DNA of 34,526 nt from Streptomyces sp. ISL-12 (GCF_018614415.1 NZ_JAGGOO010000026.1:1-34526); one strand, 5' to 3'. Positions 15,246 through 22,477 are shown, counted from the stretch's first letter. Notes: generated by a model not told the origin, from the letters alone. Translations and numbers: made by a program.

Positions 15246-16013
15246 ATGCGCAAGCACTACGCGGCGGTCGTCACCGTCGCTCCCCTGGTCGTCCTTGCCG
15301 CCGTGGCGCCCGCCGCCCACGCCGACACGACCGTGGGAGACACCCGCATCACATCCATCACCTTCGCCAAGGCGACCACCGGCGTCGGCGCCACGCTCGG
15401 GGCATCGGTCAGCGTCACGCTGACCGCCACGGACGACTCCGGGATCGACAGCGTCATCGGCCCCAAGGTGGTGGGCCCCGACGGGCTGGTCATCCGGCCC
15501 ACCCGCAACGAGTGCACCGCGCAGAGCGCGACCACCGTGCAGTGCGTCTACAGCTTCCCGCTCTCGCCGGACGGCACGGACGCGCAGGACCTGCGGAACA
15601 GCTCGGCGGGCGCTTGGCGCTTCAAGGCCAAGGCCGTGGCCGGCGACGGCGACTCCCACCACCTGTCGCCGGGCGCACCGCTCAGCGTCAAGCGGCACGC
15701 CAAGCTGGTGGCCGCCCAGGCCACGCCCGAGCCGGTCGACAAGGGCGGCAAGCTCACCGTCACGGGCTGGCTCCGGCGGGCCAACTGGGACACCAACGTC
15801 TGGGACGACTACGCGGGCAAGTCCGTGGCCCTCCAGTTCCGCAAGTCCGGCACCGACACCTTCAAGACCGTCAAGACGGTCACCACCGACAGCGCCGGCG
15901 AGCTGCGCACCAAGGTCACCGCGAACACCACCGGTACCTGGCGCTGGCGGTTCACCGCCAACACCATCGCCACGGGTGCGACGTCGCAGGGCGATCGGGT
16001 CGTGGTGCGCTAG
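15246..16013 (+). CDS. Secreted protein, paralogue of the one at 3137-3943
   Basis: A 255-residue exported protein. It starts at ATG 15246 after GGGAGAACC, with a Sec signal peptide (basic RKHY, hydrophobic core, cleavage near AHADT at about residue 27). The C-terminal ~105 residues match the other secreted protein block by block: ATPEPVDKGGKLTVTG, LQFRKSGTDTFKTVKTV, DSAGELRTKVTA and WRWRFTA. The N-terminal halves are only distantly alike. The presence of two Trp-rich, strand-rich domains with a KxGTxTFxTVKTV pattern suggests an Ig-like or cell-wall-associated module. No enzyme motif is visible. Confidence 0.85.
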   Translation: MRKHYAAVVTVAPLVVLAAVAPAAHADTTVGDTRITSITFAKATTGVGATLGASVSVTLTATDDSGIDSVIGPKVVGPDGLVIRPTRNECTAQSATTVQCVYSFPLSPDGTDAQDLRNSSAGAWRFKAKAVAGDGDSHHLSPGAPLSVKRHAKLVAAQATPEPVDKGGKLTVTGWLRRANWDTNVWDDYAGKSVALQFRKSGTDTFKTVKTVTTDSAGELRTKVTANTTGTWRWRFTANTIATGATSQGDRVVVR

Positions 16014-16223
16014 CCGCCGGAGGCGTCCCGGCGCAGGTCAACCGGGAGCCCGCCCGGAACGCCCACGCGTCGCTCCGCGTCGCTTTCCGTCCAACACGGA
16101 CCGCGAAACCGCCCCGACGTCACGCCGTCAAAGCCAGGTCACCGGGCTGATCGACCGCGATTGAGTCGTTCCCGTGCTCCGCCGGGGCCCCGCAGGCCGT
16201 GGGGGCGGGTCATACTGAGGTCA

Positions 16224-16439
16224 ATGACAAAGCCACTGAAGCGCCATCTGCCCACCAGTCCCTTCAAGGCACCGGTTGCACCGCCGCTCAAGGAGTTCGC
16301 CGTCGGCGACCAGGTCACACACGACATGTACGGCCTCGGCCGGGTCATCGGCATCGAGGACGGAATCGCGGCGCTCGTGGACTTCGGTTCCGCCCGGCAG
16401 CGCATCCTGAGCCCCTACGCCAAGATGAGCAAGCTCTAG
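16224..16439 (+). CDS. 71-aa CarD/Tudor-like small protein
   Basis: A short cytoplasmic protein whose second half, FAVGDQVTHDMYGLGRVIGIEDGIAALVDFGSARQRIL, looks like one five-stranded Tudor/KOW-type barrel. This is the fold found at the CarD N-terminus and the UvrD/PcrA C-terminus, where it contacts RNA polymerase. Such a role is possible but unproven here. Similar 70-residue proteins are conserved in streptomycetes. CATACT lies seven bases before the ATG and could be a leaderless -10; GAGG could instead act as a ribosome site. Confidence 0.8.
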   Translation: MTKPLKRHLPTSPFKAPVAPPLKEFAVGDQVTHDMYGLGRVIGIEDGIAALVDFGSARQRILSPYAKMSKL

Positions 16440-16479
16440 GACCGCGGCGACCGACCGCTACACGAACGGGAGATCTCTC

Positions 16480-16647
16480 ATCGACTCGACCTCGCTGTTC
16501 TCCGCTCCGGAGGGAGCGTACAGCCACGCCACCGCGGCCTCGCCGCCGCCGGTGACCAACCCCTTCCTGACTCCGGACCTCGGTCCGGAGGAGGACTGGA
16601 CCTTTCCGGCGGACGAGGAGCCGGTGTCTTTCCAGACCCGGACCTGA
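16480..16647 (+). CDS. Small acidic ORF with a possible AUC start
   Basis: A 55-codon open frame with a coding-like profile: few third positions are A or T, and the protein is acidic (NPFLTPDLGPEEDWTF, then PADEEPVSFQTRT). No ATG, GTG or TTG occurs in this frame between the stop at 16426 and the ORF body. GGGAG at 16468-16472 lies seven bases before an ATC codon, so AUC may be the start, or an original ATG was lost. CTG 16495 would shorten it by five residues. It follows the 71-aa protein by 40 bases in the same direction. Function unknown; it could be a remnant. Confidence 0.45.
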   Translation: MDSTSLFSAPEGAYSHATAASPPPVTNPFLTPDLGPEEDWTFPADEEPVSFQTRT

Positions 16648-16705
16648 CTCCATCGCCGCCGCCGGGGCCGCCCGCGTCCTGAGCAGCGGTACTCACCTTC
16701 CTGCA

Positions 16706-16768
16706 CGTACGACCCGTACGACCCGTACGACCCGTACGACCCGTACGAGCCGTATGACTCGTACGACC
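16706..16768. repeat. 9-bp tandem repeat, seven units
   Basis: Seven head-to-tail units of CGTACGACC. Units 1-4 and 7 are exact, units 5 and 6 have one and two changes, and a degenerate eighth may follow. Each unit contains the palindrome CGTACG. The array ends three bases before the stop of the DUF4242 gene on the minus strand, so it would lie in that mRNA's 3' tail. Confidence 0.9.
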
Positions 16769-16770
16769 CG

Positions 16771-17019
16771 TCACACCGTGAGCGGCACCTCGTGGATCTC
16801 GTCGGCGCGGTGGCCCGCCTTGGTGTGGACGCGCTGCACCGCGTCCGCGGACGGCGCCTCGGAGAGGCAGTAGACCGTGCCGGAGTCCGGGTCCGCCCAG
16901 GCCCGGGCGAAGTGCACGCCCTCGTCCTTCTCGATGGCCAGATCCGCCTGGTGAGCCTGGTGGAGCTGGTCGGCGGTGATGCCGTGCATCCCGTGATGGA
17001 CGTCCATGAACCGAGCCAT
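16771..17019 (-). CDS. DUF4242 Ni-binding protein (SCO4226-like)
   Basis: An 82-residue ferredoxin-like-fold protein. It closely resembles S. coelicolor SCO4226, whose structure was reported as a nickel-binding dimer. The sequence starts MARFMDVHHGMHGITADQL, rich in His near the start, and continues with FARAWADPDSGTVYCLSEAPSADAVQRVHTKAG, so His and acidic metal ligands are available. The start at ATG 17019 follows a strong AGGAGGT; the longer frame is Arg-rich noise. It lies downstream of the Cys-rich peptide gene but a terminator separates them. Its role in the cell is not established. Confidence 0.88.
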   Translation of the reverse strand: MARFMDVHHGMHGITADQLHQAHQADLAIEKDEGVHFARAWADPDSGTVYCLSEAPSADAVQRVHTKAGHRADEIHEVPLTV

Positions 17020-17133
17020 GGCCTCGCACCTCCTGCGTTCGCGAGCGGTCGTCCCTCTTCTGTTCGCCCCGTTCGCCCCTCTTCCATGGTGCGTCCGTAC
17101 GGAGGCCGGGGCGACCCCCAGGCCGTACGGCAA

Positions 17134-17159
17134 AGGGCCCCGGCGTCCACCGGGGCCCT
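17134..17159. terminator. Terminator after the Cys-rich peptide gene
   Basis: AGGGCCCCGG (17134-17143) pairs with CCGGGGCCCT (17150-17159) around a six-base loop. It lies 19 bases beyond the Cys-rich gene's stop on the minus strand and upstream of the DUF4242 gene. Confidence 0.8.
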
Positions 17160-17178
17160 CCGCCTCACTTCCGTACCG

Positions 17179-17334
17179 TCAGCCGCACTGGCAGGGATTG
17201 CCCGACTGACAACCGCAGCCGCAGCCCGAGCCGCAGCCGCAGGAAGCGATCAGGGGCAGGCTCCTGATGTCGGTGGGCTGCTCGGTCCGGCGTTCCTGCG
17301 CGGGGTCGGGCGTCGTGCTGGGGGATTCGGCCAT
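17179..17334 (-). CDS. 51-aa Cys-rich peptide, probably metal-binding
   Basis: Starts at ATG 17334, four bases after AGGAGGG. The N-terminal 30 residues are polar. The C-terminal ~21 residues alternate Cys and Gly (SCGCGSGCGCGCQSGNPCQCG) with seven cysteines, like metallothioneins or other soft-metal binders. There is no signal peptide, so it is cytoplasmic. The next gene downstream encodes a Ni-binding DUF4242 protein, which fits a metal-handling role. It could instead be a RiPP-like or structural peptide. Gene reality is well supported; function is inferred. Confidence 0.8.
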   Translation of the reverse strand: MAESPSTTPDPAQERRTEQPTDIRSLPLIASCGCGSGCGCGCQSGNPCQCG

Positions 17335-17500
17335 GGTCCCTCCTGAGAGTGGTGCCTGTGCCCATTGGAAGCCCGGGGCGGCGGTCGCATCAACGGCGCA
17401 CAGAGGCGCCGACGCACGCCCCGGCGCGGCCCCCGCACGCCCTGGCGGGAGCGCGTCCCACTCGCCGGCACGCCCCACCGCGCGCCGATCCACCGCAGGC

Positions 17501-18190
17501 TCAGGCCCCCTCCACCCCCGTCACCGGCTGGATGTCCGCCTGGATCTCGTCCGCGTGCTCACCGGTGACCAGGTACACCACCCGCTTGGCCACGGCCACC
17601 GCGTGGTCCGCGTACCGCTCGTAGTAGCGGCCCAGCAGCGTCACGTCGACGGCCGTCTCGATGCCGTGCTTCCACTTCTCCTCCATCAGGTGCTGGAAGA
17701 GCGTGCGGTGCAGCAGGTCCATCTCGTCGTCGTCCTGCTCCAGCTGGAGCGCCAGGTCGACGTCCTTGGTGATGATGACCTCGGCCGCCTTCGCCATCAG
17801 GCGCTGCGCGAGCTGGCCCATCTCCAGGATGGTGGCGTGCAGGTCCTGGGGGACCGCGCGCTCCGGGTAACGCAGCCGGGCCAGCTTCGCGACGTGCTGC
17901 GCCAGGTCGCCCGAGCGCTCCAGGTCCGCCGACATCCGCAGCGACGTCACGACGATCCGCAGGTCCGTCGCCACCGGCTGCTGCCGGGCCAGCAGGGCTA
18001 TCGCCTTGGCCTCCAGGTCGTGCTGGAGCTCGTCGACCTTCTGGTCGGCCTCGATCACGCTCTCGGCCAGCTTCAGATCGGCGTCGAGGATGGCGGTCGT
18101 GGCGCGCCCGATCGCCGACCCGACCAGCCGGGCCATCTCCACCAGTCCGTCGCCGATCGAATCCAGTTCCTCGTGGTACGCGTCCCGCAT
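17501..18190 (-). CDS. phoU: Phosphate signalling regulator PhoU
   Basis: A 229-residue all-helical protein made of two repeated three-helix bundles, matching PhoU in length. Each half holds the metal-binding E/D-rich helix: SLRMSADLERSGDLAQHVAKLA in the first half and VTLLGRYYERYADHAVAVAKRV in the second. PhoU links the PstSCAB phosphate importer to the sensor kinase and damps the Pho response when phosphate is plentiful. The start ATG 18190 follows GAGGGAACC. It is divergent from phoR-phoP, as in S. coelicolor, and the gap carries a PHO-box-like array. Confidence 0.96.
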   Translation of the reverse strand: MRDAYHEELDSIGDGLVEMARLVGSAIGRATTAILDADLKLAESVIEADQKVDELQHDLEAKAIALLARQQPVATDLRIVVTSLRMSADLERSGDLAQHVAKLARLRYPERAVPQDLHATILEMGQLAQRLMAKAAEVIITKDVDLALQLEQDDDEMDLLHRTLFQHLMEEKWKHGIETAVDVTLLGRYYERYADHAVAVAKRVVYLVTGEHADEIQADIQPVTGVEGA

Positions 18191-18289
18191 CTTCGGTTCC
18201 CTCTCGTACGTCCTGTCAGGGGGCTCCTGTCAGGGGGTCTTGACTCCCACGCTGCCACGTTCCGGCTCGTACGCGTCCGTTTCCGGCAT

Positions 18290-18322
18290 CTCAAATGAAT
18301 CAGCACTGGCTCCAAGGTGAAC
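18290..18322 (-). promoter_or_regulatory. PHO-box-like array of three 11-nt units
   Basis: Read on the minus strand, three contiguous 11-base units run from 18322 to 18290: GTTCACCTTGG, AGCCAGTGCTG, ATTCATTTGAG. The first fits the GTTCACC-type unit that PhoP binds in S. coelicolor, the third is a weaker match and the middle one is poor. The 11-base spacing agrees with PhoP boxes. It sits between the divergent phoU and phoR starts. Confidence 0.65.
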
Positions 18323-18383
18323 TCTGGGCGACGAGTGTTCGAGGTCGCACCCCGATGGCTTCGGCCGGGCCGCACCCCATGCC

Positions 18384-18389
18384 TAACCT
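18384..18389 (+). promoter_or_regulatory. Candidate -10 of the phoR-phoP leaderless transcript
   Basis: TAACCT followed by six bases and the phoR ATG at 18396. There is no good -35 and no Shine-Dalgarno sequence. A weak -35 is what one expects for a promoter activated by PhoP from the upstream box. Confidence 0.55.
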
Positions 18390-18395
18390 GGACGC

Positions 18396-19835
18396 ATGGA
18401 CGTGAACGCGGCGGTCGCCGCAATGGCAGCGATCGCCGGAGCACTCACCGGCGTCATCGCCACGCTCGCGTTCCGCTGGAGCGAGCGCGACCAGAAGCGC
18501 CCCACCCGCACCTCGCTGCACACGGACCCGGTGCTTCCGCCGGGTGTGGACACCGTCCTGTCGGTCCTGAGGTCCTCCGCCGTCGTGCTCGACGAGGAGG
18601 ACGCGGTGGTCAAGGCCAGCTCGGCGGCGTACGCCCTCGGCCTGGTCCGCGGCGGCAAGCTCGCCGTCGACCCGATGCTCCAGATGGCACGCGACACCCG
18701 GCGGGACGGCGAGATACGGCAGGTCGAGCTGGACCTGGCCCGGCGCGGCACCGGACGGGGCGAGGCCCTGGCGGTCTCCGCGCGCGTCGCGCCCCTCGGC
18801 TCCCGCCTGGTGCTGCTCCTCGTCGAGGACCTCACCGAGGCCCGGCGCATCGAGGCGGTACGGCGCGACTTCGTCGCCAACGTGAGCCACGAGCTGAAGA
18901 CGCCGGTCGGCGCCCTCTCGCTGCTGTCCGAGGCCGTCATGGACGCCTACGACGACCCCGAGGCCGTGACTCGCTTCGCCGGGCGCATGCAGATCGAGGC
19001 CACCCGGCTCACCAACCTCGTGCAGGAGCTGATCGACCTCTCCCGGGTCCAGAACGACGACCCGCTGGAGGACGCCGAGCCGGTCCGCGTCGACGAACTG
19101 GTCGCCGAGGCCATCGACCGCTGCCGGCACGCCGCGGGCACCAAGCAGATCACCATGGCCGCCGGCGGCACCGCGGACCTGCGGGTGCACGGAAACCGCG
19201 GCCAGCTCGCCGCCGCCCTCGGCAACCTCGTCGAGAACGCCGTCAACTACTCGCCCGCCCGCACCCGCGTCGGCATCGCCGCCCGTCGCGTCTCCGCCTC
19301 CGGCGGTGACATGATCGAGGTGGCCGTGACCGACCAGGGCATCGGCATCTCCGACAAGGACAAGGAGCGCATCTTCGAGCGCTTCTACCGCGTCGACCCG
19401 GCCCGGTCCCGCGCCACCGGCGGCACCGGCCTGGGTCTCGCGATCGTCAAGCACGTGGCCGCCTCGCACGGCGGGGAGGTCACGGTGTGGAGCGCCGAGA
19501 ACCAGGGCTCCACCTTCACCCTGCGGCTGCCGGAGGCGGGCTCGGCCCGCGTCCGCGCGCGGCAGCGTCCCGACCGCTTCGGACTCGCCGACGACGCCGA
19601 GGACATGGCGGACCCGGCCGACCTGGCGGACCCGGAGGGTACGGAGGCCGCGGAGGACACCCAGGACACGGAGGGCCCGGCGGACGACCGGTCCACCGCT
19701 TCCTCCGTCGCGTCCCCCGCCGCACCAGCAGCCGCACCAGCCGCACCCGCCGGACCAGTCACACCCGCCGCACCCGCCACACCCCCTGCTCCATCCCCGT
19801 ACCAAACGCTTCCCGCCCCGGAGGTCCTTCCGTGA
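18396..19835 (+). CDS. phoR: Sensor histidine kinase PhoR (SenX3 family)
   Basis: A 479-residue inner-membrane kinase of the phosphate-starvation system. One transmembrane helix lies at about residues 4-26. A PAS-like region covers about 50-145. The HisKA helix has the phospho-acceptor H165 (ANVSHELKTP). The ATPase domain has N281 (GNLVENAVNY), DQGIG at 313-317 and GGTGLGLAI at 342-350. Residues beyond ~381 form a long Asp/Glu- then Pro/Ala-rich tail that is not part of the kinase fold. That makes it longer than I remember for S. coelicolor PhoR. The stop overlaps phoP by GTGA, so the pair is translationally coupled. Confidence 0.95.
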   Translation: MDVNAAVAAMAAIAGALTGVIATLAFRWSERDQKRPTRTSLHTDPVLPPGVDTVLSVLRSSAVVLDEEDAVVKASSAAYALGLVRGGKLAVDPMLQMARDTRRDGEIRQVELDLARRGTGRGEALAVSARVAPLGSRLVLLLVEDLTEARRIEAVRRDFVANVSHELKTPVGALSLLSEAVMDAYDDPEAVTRFAGRMQIEATRLTNLVQELIDLSRVQNDDPLEDAEPVRVDELVAEAIDRCRHAAGTKQITMAAGGTADLRVHGNRGQLAAALGNLVENAVNYSPARTRVGIAARRVSASGGDMIEVAVTDQGIGISDKDKERIFERFYRVDPARSRATGGTGLGLAIVKHVAASHGGEVTVWSAENQGSTFTLRLPEAGSARVRARQRPDRFGLADDAEDMADPADLADPEGTEAAEDTQDTEGPADDRSTASSVASPAAPAAAPAAPAGPVTPAAPATPPAPSPYQTLPAPEVLP

Positions 19836-20512
19836 CCCGTGTGCTCGTCGTCGAGGACGAGGAGTCCTTCTCCGACGCCCTGTCGTACATGCTCCGCAAG
19901 GAGGGCTTCGAGGTCGCCGTCGCGACCACGGGGCCCGACGGACTCGACGAGTTCGAGCGCAACGGCGCCGACCTCGTCCTCCTCGACCTGATGCTGCCCG
20001 GCCTGCCGGGCACCGAGGTCTGCCGTCAGCTGCGGTCCCGCTCCAACGTCCCCGTGATCATGGTGACCGCCAAGGACAGCGAGATCGACAAGGTCGTCGG
20101 CCTCGAGATAGGGGCCGACGACTACGTCACCAAGCCCTTCTCCACCCGTGAGCTGGTCGCCCGTATCCGCGCCGTACTGCGCCGCCGCGGCGAGCCGGAG
20201 GAGGTCACCCCGGCCGCGCTGGAGGCCGGGCCCGTCCGGATGGACGTCGACCGGCACGTGGTGACCGTGGCCGGCGCCAAGGTCGACCTGCCGCTGAAGG
20301 AGTTCGACCTGCTGGAGATGCTGCTGCGCAACGCCGGCCGGGTGCTGACCCGGATGCAGCTCATCGACCGGGTCTGGGGCGCCGACTACGTCGGTGACAC
20401 CAAGACCCTCGACGTCCACGTCAAGCGCCTGCGCGCCAAGATCGAGCCGGACCCGGGCGCGCCGCGGTACCTGGTGACGGTCCGCGGCCTCGGCTACAAG
20501 TTCGAGCCGTAA
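19832..20512 (+). CDS. phoP: Phosphate response regulator PhoP (OmpR/RegX3 family)
   Basis: A 226-residue transcription factor. The receiver domain has the acidic pocket EDE (residues 8-10), phospho-acceptor D52 (LLDLMLPG), T79 and K101. The winged-helix OmpR-type domain covers about 130-226 and ends in DVHVKRLRAKIEPDPGAPRYLVTVRGLGYKFEP. GTG 19832 overlaps the phoR TGA and gives the known PhoP start MTRVLVVEDEE. It binds PHO boxes and activates pst, phoU and phosphatase genes under phosphate limitation, and in streptomycetes it also affects antibiotic production. A strong terminator follows. Confidence 0.97.
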   Translation: MTRVLVVEDEESFSDALSYMLRKEGFEVAVATTGPDGLDEFERNGADLVLLDLMLPGLPGTEVCRQLRSRSNVPVIMVTAKDSEIDKVVGLEIGADDYVTKPFSTRELVARIRAVLRRRGEPEEVTPAALEAGPVRMDVDRHVVTVAGAKVDLPLKEFDLLEMLLRNAGRVLTRMQLIDRVWGADYVGDTKTLDVHVKRLRAKIEPDPGAPRYLVTVRGLGYKFEP

Positions 20513-20539
20513 ACCGCCGCGGACCACGCGCTCGCACCA

Positions 20540-20585
20540 CGCCGAAGGGCGGGACTCCCGGTGTCGGGGGTCCCGCCCTTCGGCG
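20540..20585. terminator. Bidirectional terminator between phoP and the lipoprotein gene
   Basis: A 21-bp stem with one G-U pair and a four-base loop: CGCCGAAGGGCGGGA at 20540-20554 pairs with the complement ending at 20585. It lies between the converging phoP and lipoprotein genes, so it can serve both. Confidence 0.88.
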
Positions 20586-20593
20586 TACGGGGC

Positions 20594-21307
20594 TCAGTGG
20601 CCGGAGGTGTCCGCGTCCGCGTCCGCGGAGACGCTGGCGGACGCCGAGTCCGTCGGGGTGCCCGACGCGGAGGCCTCGGCTCCGGCGTCACCGGACGGAT
20701 CGCCCGACGCGTCACCGGCCTGGCGCTCGGAGGTCTCCTCGTCGGGGGAGGCGGACGACGTCGCCGGGTTCTCGGTGGCGTCCGGCGCGGTCGGGACCTC
20801 GCTCGGGCCCCACGAGGTGAAGTAGCTCTCGGCCGGGACGACGAACGCCTTCAGGCTCACGTCACCGGACTTGCTGAAGGCGAAGGTGATCTTCTGCGCG
20901 TCGCCGTCCTGGACGGCTTCGCTGCCGTTGGTCAGCACGGCGGCGGCGTTGTTCTCGCCGCCGATGATCAGGGAGCCCCCGGCCGGGACGGTCAGCTCCT
21001 TGCCCTTGACCGGCTTCAGCTCCGCGGTCTTGCCGGTGCCGTCGACGCGGATCGACTCCAGCGTCTGGTCGGTGGAGCCGTTGTTGAAGAGGGTGGCGGA
21101 GACGGCGGCCGGGCCGGTCGACTCGGGGTCCGGCTGGGTGATGACGACAGCGTTCTGGATCTTGATGTCGCCGACGGTCGTCGCCGCGTTGTCCGGCTTG
21201 ATCTGCAGGGTCTGGGCGTTGTTGCCGGCACCGCACGCGGCGAGCGAGGCGATCGAGAACGCGATGGCGGCGGCGGCGAGGGCGCCGCGTCGAAGGCTGC
21301 TGCTCAC
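20594..21307 (-). CDS. Lipoprotein of unknown function next to phoP
   Basis: A 237-residue exported lipoprotein starting at GTG 21307. The signal peptide ends in a lipobox L22-A-A-C25. A mature strand-rich domain of ~130 residues follows (KIQNAVVITQPDPESTGPAAVSATLFNNG, LTVPAGGSLIIGG). The last ~70 residues are a Ser/Ala/Asp-rich disordered tail. It may be membrane-anchored via Cys25. Its neighbours phoP and carD do not give a clear clue to its job. It ends at the shared terminator with phoP. Confidence 0.9.
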   Translation of the reverse strand: MSSSLRRGALAAAAIAFSIASLAACGAGNNAQTLQIKPDNAATTVGDIKIQNAVVITQPDPESTGPAAVSATLFNNGSTDQTLESIRVDGTGKTAELKPVKGKELTVPAGGSLIIGGENNAAAVLTNGSEAVQDGDAQKITFAFSKSGDVSLKAFVVPAESYFTSWGPSEVPTAPDATENPATSSASPDEETSERQAGDASGDPSGDAGAEASASGTPTDSASASVSADADADTSGH

Positions 21308-21652
21308 GGCGGCGGCAACTCCTTGACTCGTCGAGGCGGCGGCAACGGATAAAGCCGCCCTAAGTGATGGTCAGCGGCTTCAGGTTACCGACCGGGTCGC
21401 CCGCCGCCGCACCCGACCCTCCCCCCTGGGCTCCGGCTTCGCCCGGAGGGCGGCCCGGCCGTCCTCCGGCGCACCGGATCACAGCGGTCACCTGAGCACG
21501 TGAGGTCACCTGTGCCACACAAGCCACACCAGTCACATTGAGCCATCCACGCCCCGTGATTCACATAAGAAGCCCTCCGGAGAACCCTCCCGGCATACCA
21601 CCGGCCGAACGGGCCACACATTTTCCGTGAAGGAATGTGCGGGCGGGGGCGA

Positions 21653-21695
21653 AATTGATCACGGGCCGGGTAGTGCGAACGTGTCGTGATCAATT
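21653..21695. repeat. Inverted repeat AATTGATCACG / CGTGATCAATT
   Basis: AATTGATCACG (21653-21663) and CGTGATCAATT (21685-21695) are perfect inverted copies with 21 bases between them. The arm centres are 32 bases apart, close to three turns of DNA. Each arm contains TGATCA, itself a palindrome. This is either a paired protein-binding site or a stem-loop; nothing in the sequence decides. Confidence 0.75.
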
Positions 21696-21939
21696 CTGGA
21701 TTCGTCCGGAAGCCCGCCCAGGGCACCGAACGGAGTAGCGGAAGTCGCACGCATGGAACCGGACATAAGGGGACGTTCGGCCGCCCGGTGGGGCCTCCGG
21801 AGGTGTGTGACGGCGGTGTTTCACCCGCCCCGAAGAGCCGCTCCGACCTGCGAATACCTTCTTCCGGTCGGCCCGCGCAGCACGTCCCGGTTGCTGTTGT
21901 CAAGCCCCGAGATATGCCCTGACCTGCGAAAACGCCATT

Positions 21940-21968
21940 CAGAACCCGCCGTTTCCGTGTTACCCTGG
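21940..21968 (+). promoter_or_regulatory. Candidate carD promoter
   Basis: TTCAGA, 17 bases, then TACCCT upstream of carD, with AAGGGG about ten bases before ATG 21995. The -35 is weak, so this is a tentative call. Confidence 0.35.
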
Positions 21969-21994
21969 ATAGCCACGGAAGGGGTACCTGTCAC

Positions 21995-22477
21995 ATGACG
22001 TTCAAGGTTGGCGACACCGTGGTCTATCCCCATCACGGGGCCGCGCTGATCGAGGCTATCGAAACTCGCCAGATCAAAGGCGTGGACAAGACCTACTTGG
22101 TGCTGAAGGTCGCCCAGGGCGACCTGACGGTACGTGTGCCAGCGGACAATGCGGAGTTCGTCGGCGTGCGTGATGTGGTCGGTCAGGACGGGCTGGACCG
22201 GGTCTTCGAGGTGCTGCGCGCGCCGTACGCCGAGGAGCCCACGAACTGGTCGCGTCGTTACAAGGCAAACCTGGAGAAGCTCGCCTCCGGCGATGTCATC
22301 AAGGTCGCGGAGGTGGTACGCGACCTGTGGCGCCGGGAGCGTGAGCGCGGACTCTCCGCCGGTGAGAAGCGCATGCTCGCCAAGGCCCGCCAGATCCTGG
22401 TGAGCGAGCTGGCTCTCGCGGAGAACACCAACGAGGACAAGGCCGAAGCCCTGCTCGACGAGGTGCTCGCCTCCTGA
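21995..22477 (+). CDS. carD: CarD family transcription factor
   Basis: A 160-residue RNA polymerase-binding protein that stabilises open promoter complexes, notably at rRNA and housekeeping promoters. The N-terminal Tudor-like domain ([23 protein letters not shown]) binds the beta subunit. The helical C-terminal domain has the conserved Trp in [18 protein letters not shown] that wedges DNA near the -10 box. The length and sequence match actinobacterial CarD closely. AAGGGG precedes the ATG. The gene lies upstream of ispD-ispF, as in other actinobacteria. Confidence 0.97.
   Translation: MTFKVGDTVVYPHHGAALIEAIETRQIKGVDKTYLVLKVAQGDLTVRVPADNAEFVGVRDVVGQDGLDRVFEVLRAPYAEEPTNWSRRYKANLEKLASGDVIKVAEVVRDLWRRERERGLSAGEKRMLAKARQILVSELALAENTNEDKAEALLDEVLAS

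Larger units (their letters stand above)
21308..21994. other. 687-base gap upstream of carD
   Basis: No gene is convincing here; short frames lack the codon bias of the neighbours. It holds two copies of GGTCACCTG 18 bases apart (21486-21494, 21504-21512), an AT-rich inverted repeat at 21653-21695 and the carD promoter region. AT content is notably higher than in flanking genes. Confidence 0.6.

Noticed and set aside
16706..16768. CRISPR array
   Set aside because: Units are 9 bp with no spacers and no cas genes nearby; it is a simple tandem repeat.
16458..17168. Minus-strand frame containing SYG repeats
   Set aside because: Produced by the 9-bp tandem repeat; the flanks are Arg-rich and overlap the real DUF4242 gene in another frame.
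21686..21922. Plus-strand 78-codon frame upstream of carD
   Set aside because: Codon third positions do not show the local bias, and no homology is recognised.
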